A stretch of DNA of 64,000 bases from Pseudoips prasinana (GCA_951640165.1 OX621242.1:21572001-21636000); one strand, 5' to 3'. Shown: positions 43,154-55,790, counted from the stretch's first letter. Made by a program: numbers and translations. Notes: a model not told the origin generated them from the letters alone.

Positions 43154-43640
43154 TCATAATTTTATCATGTTAGTCGATATAAATTTAATAAAAGCATTTA
43201 TCATTAAGGGATTAGGAAATAATGAAAGAAGGTGACGTACATTTAGAGTATGGTGAACGTTTAAAGAAGAAATATTCGCAAATGAGAAAGGTTTATTTAA
43301 GTGACATTTAAGCAAAATATGATCTAGGGATCCATCATCTAATCCCCATTCACACAAGGAATTGTCACGAATCCTAATTTTATGAAGGAAGACAGGGGTA
43401 CAACAATGGCCAAGACGGATTCTGCAAAAAACTGAAGTTACAAATTTAGGAACTTTTTTGTATTTGTAGAACCATGGTTTAGAGGGTATTTCTGCTTGAA
43501 TAGAGGCATACCAATGGCCCTTGGTCTTACTTGATTCGATCCAAGAGCATTGCCAGGACTTATGCATATCAGTTTTGGGAAGGTGAAGTAGATCATACAC
43601 CTGCACCGAAAAATATTTAGGATCAGCCAAATTGCTGGTA
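43154..43640 (-). pseudogene. C-terminal tail of the I-like LINE ORF2
   Basis: An open frame downstream of RNase H with RLGHCCTPVFLHKIR, CEWGLDDGSLDHILLKC and an Asn/Phe-rich end at a stop near 43154. The C-x-W...D-H-x4-C pattern is a zinc-knuckle-like cluster that ends ORF2 in many I- and R1-group LINEs. It overlaps the end of the preceding frame, which shows a frameshift. Confidence 0.7.
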
Positions 43641-44010
43641 ATAGCAGCCTTAGCATATGCATCTGCACACTCATTACCTCTTATACCTGAATGCCCAGGG
43701 ATCCATACTAATATGACCTCTACATTCTTTAGAGAGAAAGAATGAAGACATTTTTTTTATTTCCAGTATAATAGGAGAGCGAAGGGAATCTTTAAAAGGA
43801 TTTTTGACAATAGCAGCCAAGGCACTTTTGGAGTCTGAGAAAATAACAGCTTTGGATATAGTATTATGAGATAGGATAATGCCTCAAGGATACCTATGCA
43901 CTCCCCAGTAAAAACAGAAGCCTCTGGGGGACACTGAAACTGTAAAAAAAATTGAGAATTTAAATAATATACACTAACACCTGTTTTACTATCATCAGAT
44001 AACTTTGAAG
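43640..44010 (-). pseudogene. RNase H domain of the I-like LINE
   Basis: The conserved acidic positions are all recognisable, in order: FTDASKLSDDSKTGVSVYY (about 44010-43955), GECIGILEALSYLI (about 43900-43866), VIFSDSKSALAAIVKN (about 43855-43800), and the closing WIPGHSGIRGNECADAYAK (about 43710-43650). RNase H removes element RNA from the RNA-DNA hybrid after copying. The frame breaks at least once between the second and third motif (around 43865), so no full protein is made. Confidence 0.75.
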
Positions 44011-44247
44011 CATCTGTAAAAAAATTATGATAGTCTCTCCATTTATCATAAACAATAGAAGAGAAAACATCATTGGCATGAATAGTTTGTTTATCTATGC
44101 CAATGTGAGGAATAAAATTTGGAATAAAATTGGAATTTATGGGAAGTCATACAATGGGAATTTAGTGCACTGGTAAATAGAGGAATTCATCTCTACCATA
44201 CTAATCTTTTTAAATGAATTTAGAATTAGAGGGCTTGCTTTGTGCTT

Positions 44248-45658
44248 TCAATACTCACTCTGATCATATAAACTAACTAATTCAGACAGTTTTGACAATA
44301 TGTTGTGATTTTTGAGAAAATATGCCTTAAAAACATATTTTTCAGCAAGATATTGTCTACGAATAACAAGGGGAGCGTCTCCACTCTCCACCCGCAAAGC
44401 ATTGATGGGCGTGGATTTCATGCAATCCAGAACAATACGGAGTGACTTAGACTGAATGGACTCTAATTTAGCCAACGCGATTTTACTGCAGGGCTCAAGT
44501 AAGAAAGTGCCATAATCCAGTAAGCTTCTTATTGTGGCATTGTAGATAAGTTTCAGAGTGAAAGGGTGAGCACCCCACCAAACAAATGCAAGTGCACGTA
44601 ACATATTTACATTCTTTTCACATTTGTTAGTAATATAATTAAGATGTGAAACGCCAGATAATTTAGAGTCTAAAGTAACACCCAGAAACTTTACTCTATC
44701 CTCAACTCTGATAGGAGATCTCTCAATTTCTAGGTGAACATGTGGGATCACTCTTTTACGGGTAAATATAACTGATGAGCATTTTTGGGGAGATAAATGG
44801 AGACCATGGGAGAAAAGCCAGTTGTTTAAAGAATCTAGAGAAACCTGCATGGATTCTTTAGCGGCTTCAATGGACGAATCAGTAACATACAAACAAAGAT
44901 CATCAGCATATTGCAAAATTTGGCAATTGATGTTGAGAGACCTATGTAAGTCACATGTATAAATATTGTACAATAAAAGACTCAAGACAGAGCCTTGCGG
45001 TAATCCACGCCACACTGACCTGGGACCATACCTTTCCCCAGGAATGTGTAGGCTGATCAGGCGACCTGATAGCAGATTGCAGATACAATGAATCATCCTT
45101 ACTGGGATACTCAGCTGACTTAACTTAGTCCTGAGTATTGAAAGAAGAACACTGTCATAAGCAGCTGAAATGTCCAAGAAAACTGCAAGAACAGATTTAT
45201 TCTTACTACAGGCAATGCGTGCATCGGTCACAAAGCTAGCGAGGCTGTTGCATTGTGCTAAATCCTTTACGAAAACCAAACTGGGATTCCGCTAAAATAC
45301 CTCTATTTTCCACGAACCATTCCAACCTGTTTTTAATTAGGTGCTCAAATATTTTACATATAACAGGAGAAAGAGGTATAGGACGATAGTGATCTGGGTT
45401 ATTTTGTAATTTCCCAGGTTTTAAAATTGGAATGATTAATTGTGTCTTCCAGTTGTTAGGGACGCATCCCTGAGAGAAACATAAGTTTATTATATCTAAA
45501 AGATATTGCTGACCAAGAGGACCCATTATTTTATAAAAAGAGTAGAGAAAACCATCGAATCCTGGAGCTGAATCCTGTACATTATGTAATACAGCCTCCA
45601 GCTCAGGTAGAGAAAAAGGATTATCTAGAGGATCATAGGAGGGAGGCCTTATACCCAA
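44248..45658 (-). pseudogene. Reverse transcriptase of the I-like LINE, frameshifted
   Basis: Two frames cover the domain. The first (45658-45236) holds SAPGFDGF, WKTQLIIPILKPGK, HYRPIPLSPVICKIFEHLI and SQFGFRKGFST. The frame then shifts near 45240-45279. The second frame (to 44248) holds AVFLDISAAYDSV with a catalytic Asp, GLPQGSVLSLLLYNIYT, and LQYADDLCLYV with the catalytic pair, followed by VKFLGVTLDSKLSG. Active-site residues survive, although the usual SPLLYN reads SLLLYN. The single shift between FRKGFST and the catalytic part is enough to inactivate it. Confidence 0.8.
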
Positions 45659-45869
45659 AGAAGAGGAACATAAGACGGGGCCAATTTGTTAAGGAAGGAT
45701 TAGCTGTCTCCCGAGGAATTATTGATGGATTACAGGGAACGCAGCCACGTCAAAATCTTTTAAAATTTTTCCACATAAGGGAAGACGGGGAAGATGGAGA
45801 GAGGGAGAAACAAAATTTCTTCCAACCCTCATATTTTTTTTTCTTGAAGAGACGTTTCGACTTTTTAAT

Positions 45870-46130
45870 ACATACTTACCTGTCCAACTCCGAACTTACC
45901 TGTTCACACCAGCCTGTACCTCTGAGCTTACATGTTGATACATACTTACCTGTCCAACTCCGGACTTACCTGTCCACATCAGCCTGAGCCTCTGAGCTTA
46001 CCTGTTTGTACCTACATACAAGCTTACCTCACTCGTCGTGGTAAGCTCAAAAGGCACAGGCTGTTGTGAACAGGTAAGTTCGGAGTTGGACAGGTAAGTA
46101 TGTATAAACAGGTAAGCTTAGAGGCACAGG
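45870..46130. repeat. Tandem and inverted repeat full of splice-donor-like motifs
   Basis: Two direct units of about 70 bp start at 45871 and 45941 (CATACTTACCTGTCCAACTC), and an inverted copy lies at about 46030-46130. Each unit has two or three ACTTACCTG or GCTTACCTG motifs. In the inverted copy these read CAGGTAAGT (46071, 46091) and CAGGTAAGC (46109). Confidence 0.7.
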
Positions 46131-46510
46131 ATGGATGTAATTTAGTTATTATAATCATTATGATATATGCAGAACATTATACGGAATTGATTTAAACATA
46201 TGGTTGGATGGAGGCGGGAATGTGCATGCAGTGTTTTGAACGTATACGGAGATATTCAGTGTGCAAGAAAGATTTAAGAGTGAACGGTCGCACTAATTCA
46301 GTTATTCGGAACCAATCTGAATTCAATAGTAGATGGATGTAATTTAGTTATTATAATCATTATGATATATGCAGAGCATTATACGGAATTGATTTAAACA
46401 TACATTCGGATGGAGGCGGGAATGTCCATGGAGTGTTTAGTAGGTATACGCAGGTATTCAGTGTGCAAGAAAGATTTAAGAGTGAACGGACGCACAAATT
46501 CAGCTAGAAA
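46131..46510 (+). repeat. Tandem duplication, 202-bp unit
   Basis: ATGGATGTAATTTAGTTATT begins at 46131 and again at 46333. The two units match along most of their length, including GTGTGCAAGAAAGATTTAAG and GTGAACGGTCGCAC/GTGAACGGACGCAC. It forms the right subterminal part of the inverted-end unit. Confidence 0.75.
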
Positions 46511-46678
46511 TATTTAATTTGAATATCACCATTGAACGTTTAAATGAAATTTGACGTCGACTACTGATATGATACTGATTAAAATATCCTACATACGCAT
46601 TGAAAACATAAAAAATCTCACTACATTCAGTGGACGCCGCAGGGTGGTAGTTAGTAAAGACGCAAGAAGACCTTCGCG

Positions 46679-46852
<174 letters not shown>

Positions 46853-47130
46853 TATTTCTGGCAATTTATAAAGCTTAACCGTAGGGCACTGCTAGTTTAA
46901 TATATAAAAAAAAATAAATTAAAAAAAAATAAAATAATATATACATAAAACAATCAATAGCATGTTAAATAAGTAAGTAGATAGATAAATAAGATTTTAA
47001 CACACCCTAAGAAAGCATATGATTCAACTTTAACTGTATAATTAGAACTAAGTATTGAATTAAGAAATGATGTTAAAAAACTCCGATCCTGTCGGAGGAA
47101 TTAAATGTATATAAGTAATAAAAAAAAAAG

Positions 47131-47302
47131 CTTTTTAAATTATAGCCTGTGTTATTGGGATATATGTATAAGGCATAAGCTATATTGCTATAAAGTTTCA
47201 TCAAAATCCCTTCGGTAGTTTTTGCGTGAAAGAGTAACAAACATCCATACATCTATACATCCATACCTACTCACAAACTTTCGTATATATTATATTAGTA
47301 GG
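47131..47302 (-). mobile_element. Short Helitron-like element, 3' end lost
   Basis: Body blocks TTTTAAATTATAGCCTGTG, AAAGTTTCATCAAAATCCC and GTGAAAGAGTAACAAACATC match the family at 22721. The CTAG hairpin end is missing next to an A-rich run. Confidence 0.6.
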
Positions 47303-47497
47303 ATGTGCAAAGTTGTAGTATATACAAATCCAATCACTTAAATCTCATCCTGATTAGTGCACGATCAATCCTGATCAATCAGGAGCAAAAGCGCTGTATA
47401 GTTCTTTACTTAACCTAATCACTACTAAAATCCTATCTGCTTTAAAAATCCTGTATGCTTATATTTGGGCCCCTCACTTGGGAACAGTAAAAATAGG

Positions 47498-47655
47498 TAG
47501 TGTGGACTAGAGGACAATCGCCTCGCCAAAACGTCCCAGGTTCGATTCCGGCATAGGATAATGTTTGTCAGACCTACAGTGATTGTTCTATGTAGGGGTA
47601 TACTTTGTGTCCGTCTATTATGTTTCTAATGTACCCCGCGATACATGGATCTATT
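47498..47655 (+). mobile_element. SINE family C, diverged
   Basis: AGTGTGGACTAGAGGACAAT, B box GGTTCGATTCCGGC, and a closing TTTGTGTCCGTCTATTATG before TAATGTACCCCGCG. Same order as the family C copies, with many changes. Confidence 0.55.
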
Positions 47656-47659
47656 TCCC

Positions 47660-50600
47660 TAGTACTCGCGTTGTCTTCTATAATAAATGTGAATAATCAA
47701 AATTTCTATCTTTGAGGGTGGTTGTGACTAAACATCGATTTAAAAAGAAATATAACATCAAAATTTCAATATTGAATTTGCATAACTCATCCATTCATTA
47801 AACCATAATTTTAAATCAGCGTTTTTGGTTCCAATTAGAGTCAATAATTGATTAATTATATCAATATTAACAGAAATTTCTGAGCGAAATAAAACTCAAC
47901 AAATATTGTGGGATATAAGTAATAAAACCGTTAATTAACAATAATTTAAATTTCTTCATTTGCTTAAAATATGGTAATGAAGATGTTAACAAAATATAAT
48001 CCTCATATTTTGCTCACAAAGGTATTTAATTCAAATTAATTTAATTACATTATGTAACAAAAATATTATTTCCTTTGTACTTTACCAAGTCGGCAAACAA
48101 ACAGACGGCCCACCTGATGGTAAGCTGTTAACTTAGCCAACCCATACCCTCACGCATCACTTGCCGATCCTTCAACCCATGTTCGTCGAGATTTTGTGAC
48201 TTTACTTACATCCAATAAAATAAAAAGAATAAATAAAAATTTTTAACCCAGTGCTCAGTCCCCTTATTAATTGCTCATAGAGCGAATGAACGCAAACCTC
48301 TATAAAATTTTGCTGCCGTTTACCGCTATCCATCGGCGTTTGAGCAACTTTGCTTACTACCTGTCGACGCATGGCAAAAAGTGTATTCGTGTGGGTATCT
48401 CGCATTCGTTCCGATTAAACCTAACCTGCCGTGGAATTCACTTGGTGCCTGGGAGGGAACGCGCGTCCCATATGTTTGGAGCACGTACCCTGGGAGGGTC
48501 CTGGTGTCTCCGCTCAAATTACCAACTCCTGGCAGTTAGTCACAGCGTTCACACTTCTCGAACTGCCAGTGTAGACTCTTTTATCACTACTCAAATCCGA
48601 CAATGGAACTACGGAATACGGAAATATACCACACGTGATTGAATAGAATAGGTTCCAAGATTTTGTTGGTCAATCGCAATAAAGTGACTCAGGTCAACAC
48701 GGCTATGCTAATATCGATAATCATATCGACGAACTCTATTATACATCTTATACACGTGTAAGAAGAGGACCGAATATATCTTTATGCATTGAATCCCGAT
48801 AAAAATGGTTAGGGTCATTTATGTTAATAACTTATCATATTTAAACTATGTTTAACACATCCTAACTGAACTGTATCAATTCGTGATTGACAACTGCTGA
48901 CCACAAATTTGGTAATATAAATATTAGGTTATTTATATTGGAATCATGAAAAATGATTATTTGATGAGTAAGTATTAGTTCAAATCGGAAGAGACCAAAA
49001 CAAATTCAAATTCAAACATTTGTGTACCTTATTTCCATATTGTGGTTCTTCTTATTCGTAAAGTATAGATTTATTATAATAAAAATCTACTAGGAGTAGG
49101 TAGGTACAATAGTTTAAACCTCAATTCGGTGATCTAATGGGTTGCACAGTTATATTACTGAAATGTCTTTCTTACAGAATATTTTAATTCATATGAATAG
49201 AAGACTAAAATTCGGCTACTTGATGCAAGTTTTCAAAGTCCTTCGTACTCTCACTATTCACTAAAACTAAACGGGGCCAATATAGATGACTACAATATCG
49301 AAACAAAGGTTCCCGTCCCTATTTACTCATGGATTCACCCCGTTATACGATATTTATAGATATATGTTATCACTATAGAAGGTGAAGTTAACCGTAAGTA
49401 ATTTACTACCATTTTTTATGAAAGAGTAGTAGTTAGTAGTTAAATTAAGAATAAACAAAAACTTTAACTGGAAAAATTTACAATTGGAAAAGTTCAGTGT
49501 TCTGTTTAAATAATAAGTTTTAAGGTAGGGTTTCTCTTAAGAGCGATTTCTATCTGCAATTTTCTTACACTGTAGTCCTTTATCCTCTTATCATTATTGA
49601 TCTAGTCTTAAAACCCTGTTTGAATATTATTTATGCTCAATACAGATATTTGCCACTACTATTCTCCATTGCTTTCTTTCAAAAACCAATAAAAAACCAA
49701 TTTTCAACTGCTGAAACAAATCTTACTTACCTAATTACTTAAAATAAAATGAAATACTTGCCGTTTTGGAGAAACAAATAAGATTTTATGTTTCACATTT
49801 ATGCGTCGAGGGCGAGACAGTCGTGGCAGTAGACATTCCTCTTTAGTGAAGTATTTGAATAGTTACGGTGCCTTGTTTACTTTAAAACCGATAAAAAAAA
49901 ACGAATAGCTCAGTTCTAGTGGATAGTACATTTAGTTGTATGGGATTAAAGGCCTGGTAGCTAGGTACTTAGGTATTCGCTTTTACCGGCCCGTGAATGA
50001 TCGGCAGCGTTAAGCATCTTAACGCGTTTTTTTTTTTTCATTTTCACCCCAAAGATAGGCGATCAATAAAGTGAAAATGTAATGAATTTCGCCGACCATT
50101 TATGCTGCCAGAGCAGGCTGTACTTATTAGACAGTTGATAAGCCATTTCAGAGTTCTCCAAGATCGGTTGCATAACTCGCACGCTATGGTAACCACTGCC
50201 TATCTAATTAATTCAGATCAAAAAGGTTATAACAACTCTAACATTATGGCAATTCGATTAGAGAGTAAAGAATAACTTTTCTGTAAATAACATTTAACGA
50301 AGAACTTACAAAATTATACGATATTGCAAAATATTACAGATTCTTTCGGAACGGGACCTAAATTGAAATCAGTCAAAATTTTAGTTGTGATTCCGACTGT
50401 ACTGAGTAAATTTTAATTAGTTTGCAAATCTTCGTAGACAACCTACCTAGCTTGCCGATGAAGTTGGGAGTCTCTTATTAAAAACTGTTGATAACAGACT
50501 CCATGAAAACCAAACAAAAATAAATTTTCTTTGTTCGAAATTTGGCACAAAACTTGAATGTAGCATATAAAAAAGTAGATATAATCTAGCCCCCACAGCT

Positions 50601-50760
50601 TAGCCCTCTAGTTTACTGTCGGGAAAACCGATTTCGGTGATGATTATGATTCTACATAAAAACGGAGGGCAGAGATCAGGCCCAGGGCTGGGGTTTTATC
50701 AGCTCTCTGAGGTACGGGAGTGTGAATAAGCTTCCAAGAAACTTTCAGGTTCAGGATATA
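47660..50760. other. Intergenic DNA, mostly unannotated
   Basis: No coding region supported. A Bm1-like minus-strand fragment lies at about 48085-48130 (CGGCCCACCTGATGGTAAG). The frame at 48271-48642 covers a patch weakly like 3513-3570. A T13 run lies near 50026. The rest is AT-rich and featureless. Confidence 0.4.
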
Positions 50761-50764
50761 TATT

Positions 50765-50958
50765 TGTTGTGTGTCTGACGGTGATGCATATCACCTATCG
50801 CTCTGATCTCATGGGGCGCGTAGAAGTCGTCCCGAGGGAATTTCTACCATAAAATGGACAGCAGCAGCTCTGTAAACTATGACCTATAATATGGCATATC
50901 TGCCTATTGGTTTGTGAAGGCCTGTCCAGCAGTGGACGTTATTCGGCTAACATCATGA
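50765..50958 (+). repeat. Interspersed repeat, family E
   Basis: GGGGCGCGTAGAAGTCGTCC, ATGGACAGCAGCAGCTCTG and CTGTCCAGCAGTGGACGTT match 18917-19172. The third copy in the same orientation. Confidence 0.55.
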
Positions 50959-51210
50959 TGATAATTATGAATAAATATAATAAACTATATTATCCGATAC
51001 CAACTAACAGTAACAAACCAGAAATAACTTGTAACTTACTTATGATAATGCTTTTCTTCTTAAAATTGTTAAAAATAATTCTAGGAATTACTTGCACCGT
51101 CAACTGAAAGATGACCGTAAGATGTATTCACTGGACTTAAAATATGACTGCTACATTTGAGATAATAGAACATTCGTGAAATATAAATTGATGAGGGATA
51201 ATAATAATAA

Positions 51211-51345
51211 TATCCTTGGACATTTTTCACACACGGCCATCTGATCCCAAACTATGCAGATTTTTTGCAATGGAAACCAGACAACTGATATACTACATAA
51301 ACGACTTTTCTTTTGTAAATACATACTTATATATATATAATTACT
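51211..51345 (-). mobile_element. SINE family A, 3' part
   Basis: The minus strand shows AGTTTGGGATCAGATGGCCG and the central body, preceded at the 3' end by a (TTA)n run. The tRNA-like head is absent. Confidence 0.65.
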
Positions 51346-51425
51346 TACCAAAGCCTCATTGTGCCTTCTTTATTAGTTCTTCATCATTTCTGTATCTATG
51401 ACTACGTTTTGATAAATCGCTCATA

Positions 51426-51517
51426 AGTACCTACCTACTCGCCTATTTGCTTTTAGTCGTTAATAAGATGGTTTATTTATTAACGACTAAAAGCAAATAG
51501 GCGAATAGGTAGGTACT
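51426..51517. repeat. Hairpin, 41-bp arms with one mismatch
   Basis: Arms 51426-51466 and 51477-51517 start AGTACCTACCTACTCGCCTA; one C/T difference. Ten-base loop. Not part of any recognised repeat. Confidence 0.8.
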
Positions 51518-53030
51518 TTTGTTACGTTGTTTGATTACACTCGTATCTCGCATGTTTAGCTAAGAGCTTCTCGGTATAGACGTAATATAATTAATTCGTA
51601 GTGAAGTGAAATGTAACTTAACCGTAAAAATTAAAAAATAAAACCTATAAGTTCTGTATAACTAAATGCATACTAAGTCGATGCAATTACCTACTATTGG
51701 AATCAAATATAACAGCTCACTTATAGGACCCTTAAAATTTAGTTTCTCTCGTTTTAATTCTCTCGTTTTATGAGGCTCTACCGTCATTATATCATTCTTG
51801 TGGAATAGGACTATTGTACAACTTTTTTCTAACTCCTCTTTGTTTATTTTAGATTAAATTCGTTGCAGGAAGACAGTACAAGCGGCTATCCGAGACTTGC
51901 CTGTACCTCACCGCTCAGTGCCATTTCATTGTGTGCCATGGTTGATCCCGGCTTATAGGTGTTGCAGTCGTGGGTAAGAGGGAGAGAGGGAGGACTAAAC
52001 ATAAATTAATTAATGAAAAGAAACTTTTTAAGCAGATGACGATGATGAGATCTTAAAATAAAAATCATGTTATTGATGTGTTACGAGTTCAAAAGCACTC
52101 ATCGTATAAATGACTTACAATTTTACTAATTATATATGTATAGAGGTCGTCCTACCGAAACATTATGAAGATTACTGGTACATTACGCGTTTGTGCCAGA
52201 TAAGGGTTCTTAAACAACTAAGGGCTTTATCGTAGAATGCAAGACCTAAATTTAAGCTTAACCTTATTCATACTACACAATAACTTTATTACCTTGTATG
52301 TTCTTGCAAGCTCTATGTCGGTTTACTGTCGAGCGAGGTGTCTAGTCTCATGTGCAACAATGTGAATAAAGTATTTATTCATCACTAGCGGAGCCCCACG
52401 ACATTACCTACGATTTAACTATTATTTTATTCAAATTCGGCTAGCCGTTATTGCGTGATTGACTACAAAACATGGAAATGTGAATAGCAGAATCCGTACC
52501 GCATACTTCTTTTGTTGTTCAGCTATATAAAGACAACTAAGGCATTGATTTTAATGTACCTAAGTATAATGTTTTTAGAACCTGGGATTAATTAATAAAT
52601 CAATAAGAATATTTCAATTATTTTCAATAAATAAACGTCATAAAATCGTAAACTAAAAGCAGTTACGTTTACAGAAATTGCCATGTGTAAAATAATACAA
52701 ATGACGAAATTATAATTAATTATTTATAAAATGGAACAACATTACATATAAATCATATAATTATAGACTATTATACCTATGAAAGCACAGTAGTTGCATT
52801 AAATGTCATAATTAATGATTTAGAATAGGAACGATTTTCGTCGTCAATATTTTTTTTGTTCATGGCAATTATTTATTAACAGGCAAAGGCAATCTGGCAG
52901 GTATTTATTGCTGTTGTTTTGATACATGTCATCAATTTAGCAAATTATCTTGCAGTTTTTACGTGCCTCCGTACTATAATATATCTGTTTTTATTTACTA
53001 GCGCTAGAACAATAAATTGTTCTAGCTAAT
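51518..53030. other. Intergenic DNA
   Basis: AT-rich, no gene. A perfect 11-bp hairpin, GCTAGAACAAT / ATTGTTCTAGC, lies at about 53003-53026. Confidence 0.4.
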
Positions 53031-53162
53031 GCTGAGATGGTGCCATTTCAGGCTTGCACGTACAACTAGTGTCTGTTTTTTATTTTATTTGTCAATATGT
53101 TATTTTATATTTTTGTTGTCTGTGCATTATTCTGAATAAATGTTTTTCTTTCTTTCTTTCTG
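53031..53162 (+). repeat. Probable LINE 3' tail
   Basis: The sequence closes with GTGCATTATTCTGAATAAATG followed by (TTTC)n at about 53145-53160. Such a microsatellite end after an AATAAA-like signal is common for moth LINE 3' ends. No coding part. Confidence 0.35.
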
Positions 53163-54697
53163 TTGACAGTGTATTCACTAAAGGACGCTTTATCATTTAA
53201 TTAAAATGACGAGTTTGCAATGTGTTAATTGCAACATTCGTTTGCCCCCACTAAGAAGACATGCTTTATCCGATGAGAGTGAAGTTCTCAATAAACCCAA
53301 TGCTGCTTTGTGCTATGTGATAAACAAACAATAATGTTTGGTACTGATATGAAGATGTTTTACATGAAGTAATACTACGGATAAATTAATAATAATATCA
53401 ATAAAATAAATGTAGTTACAAAAAACAAATTATTGTTGTTATTTACCCCACTCAAAACATCATATAAAACCCCTCGCAACCTCACACAAATGTAGAATGG
53501 GTTATGAACTTTGTAATTAATGGAAATAAATAACTTTTCATTATTTCAACAAATAATAACTTTTTGCATATTCCTAACCTAACTCGCGAACCGTTTAGGG
53601 TTTTCGGGGCAGGTTCGGAATAAATACATGTAAAAGAGCGACAACATTTACTTTATCACCATAACAATGTTTATGTAAATATAATATGTAACAAGCTTCA
53701 TTGGTACACTAGTTAACACTAGCATTTTATTGCCAAAATCAGTAGACACACTTTGATATTTACAGTATCTTTATTACTTAGGCAGTAAGAGTGATTTTCG
53801 AACTGCAATGTATCCACGGTCATGGGGTTGACCCACAGATTACCAAACGTAACCTTAAAATAAAACTGGGTATCGAAGAAATTAAAAATGTCTTTTCTAT
53901 CACATTAACTACCAATTAAAACATAAAATATGCCGTAACACGAAATTTTACTAGCGGTACGAAAGTCCCCTACAAACCTGCCGTTCACCTTTCCATACCT
54001 ATGATATTCATAAATAATTGTCTATAAGATTTGTTTTTTAAATGTTATTCCTACAGTAATAAAATGTTCTTGCCTATTGTTACTGTCTTCATACTGTCAA
54101 ATAAGTACTAGAAAGGAAGAAGTAGGAAAATGTAAACCAATGCAAATTTTCAACCCCCTACTATCGGAATGGAAACAAAAGTATGAAGATTAAGTGGCAA
54201 ACAGCCAGGATTAATGACTATTGCCACGTCGAATATCGACCACTAAACTAAGATAACATTAAATCGTAAGTACACGGAGAAGGAGGAGCAAATAAAAGAA
54301 AATTATTATCCAAACCGGAATCTAAGCATAAACATGTTGCGATTCTGGATTTAGATAGTAATTTTCTATTATTATGATTTTTAATAAATTTCAAACAGAA
54401 GTGAAGGTTTGAATAATAATTTAATTATACGTTAACTTAATTTAAATGTATGTATGTTACGCAATTTAACTCATAGTTTTTACAATTGCCAAACAATATA
54501 CACAATATAAACAAACGTTCAGATATATACATGTAGTGAAAAAACCTGACCAAGGATGCATGGCAAGAACCCACTAATAATAATTAACACACTAGTAACA
54601 TAATATAAAAAATATAAATTAAATCCGATCAATAAACATGTTAGAATTGCAAGTACACATAATGTATATATCTTAAATTCGAATGCAATCCCTATGC
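53163..54697. other. Intergenic DNA, nothing recognised
   Basis: About 1.5 kb, AT-rich, without coding frames above noise or recognisable repeats. Confidence 0.45.
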
Positions 54698-54856
54698 CGC
54701 GGGGTACTTTACAAACATATACTTAATAGATAGACACAAATTACATCCTGACTCAACAACTATTAATGGGTCACACAAATAGATCTCCGGCGGGGGACTC
54801 AAACCCGCGACACGAAGCGGCGAGGCGACTGTCTTAGCCGCTGCGCCACACGTGCA
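54698..54856 (-). mobile_element. SINE family C, well preserved
   Basis: On the minus strand: GCACGTGTGGCGCAGCGGCT, CGCCTCGCCGCTTCGTGTCG, B box GGTTTGAGTCCCCC, GTGTGACCCATTAATAG, and the end TTTGTAAAGTACCCCGCGG. Confidence 0.8.
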
Positions 54857-54925
54857 GTCAAAGTCAGTAGTTATTACAGTTATTACTATCTGTTGTTATT
54901 TTAAGATGCGCACTTTTATTACTTA

Positions 54926-55114
54926 CTAGTTGTGTGCGGTTTAGCCGCGTTAAACATTATAAATTATAGCCTATGTGTTAATCCAGCGTGTCAGCTAACT
55001 CGATACCAAATTTTATTAAAATCGATTCAGCCGTTTAGACGTGAAGAAGTAACAAACATACACACTCACACAGTCACACACTCACAAATTTTCGCCTTTT
55101 TGATATTAGTGTGA
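54926..55114 (-). mobile_element. Short Helitron-like element
   Basis: The minus strand begins TCACACTAATATCAAAAAGG and ends GCACACAACTAG, with T after it. Internal (GTGTGACTGTGTGAGTGTGT) is typical of the family. The 3' hairpin reads GCGGCTAAACCGC. Confidence 0.7.
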
Positions 55115-55505
55115 CGGTCCACTAAAGATACTATGAAAATATGAAAGGAGGCTGCTAATATCTACATTTTCCAAATTTAGCGCAGAAGGCATCAAATAGG
55201 CCATTAATAATCGAATTTAGTTCGCTAAACCGAATTTTGACATTCTTGACAAGTTGTGGATAATCCCAATTCGATTGCACTAAGCTGTGCCTAGGACCGA
55301 GCATTGGCATTGAGCAGTCTTAAAATAAAACATTACGATGTTTAAAACACAACAACAACAAACACACACGAAGTGGGTGAGTCTTGTTCTAAAAAGTATT
55401 GCTGTATAAACATCGAAACCTTTTTTTATGTAACTTATGATACAATAATAAAACTTACTTCTTATCAACTTCATTCCTTGTATATAATAGGAAAAGTTAT
55501 ATTTA
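55115..55505. other. Intergenic DNA, nothing recognised
   Basis: AT-rich, non-coding as far as can be seen. Confidence 0.4.
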
Positions 55506-55790
55506 AGAGGATTAGAATGACCTGATTTCGCTCATTCTCAGTCTAATAAGGAAGTAATTAATATTGTTATATAAAATCGAAATAAGTGTTACTCATTATT
55601 AATAAATTTTATAAATTTTATTTGTTAACGAAAGGAGCAGTTCTATCTTAGAGGATTAGAATGACCTGGTTTCGCTCATCTTCAGTAAAATAAGTAAGTA
55701 AATAAGATTGTTATGCAAAATGGAAATAATTTTAATTCATTATAAATACATTTTACTTATTCATTATTTGTTTTAAATTGGTATAAATAC
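55506..55790 (+). repeat. Direct duplication, about 145-bp unit
   Basis: AGAGGATTAGAATGACCTGA (near 55507) returns as AGAGGATTAGAATGACCTGG (near 55651), each followed by TTTCGCTCAT and similar AT-rich DNA. Two diverged units. Confidence 0.6.

Larger units (their letters stand above)
43120..45865 (-). mobile_element. I/LOA/R1-like LINE with RNase H, decayed
   Basis: Minus-strand order: end of the region before RT (about 45860-45660, with WKKFCFSLSP), reverse transcriptase (45658-44380), RNase H (about 44010-43640), and a C-terminal tail with a Cys/His cluster (43630-43154). The presence of RNase H separates it from Jockey and CR1 and fits the I/LOA/R1 group. Several frame changes and stops. 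The 5' part is missing. It lies within the inverted-end unit. Confidence 0.8.
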
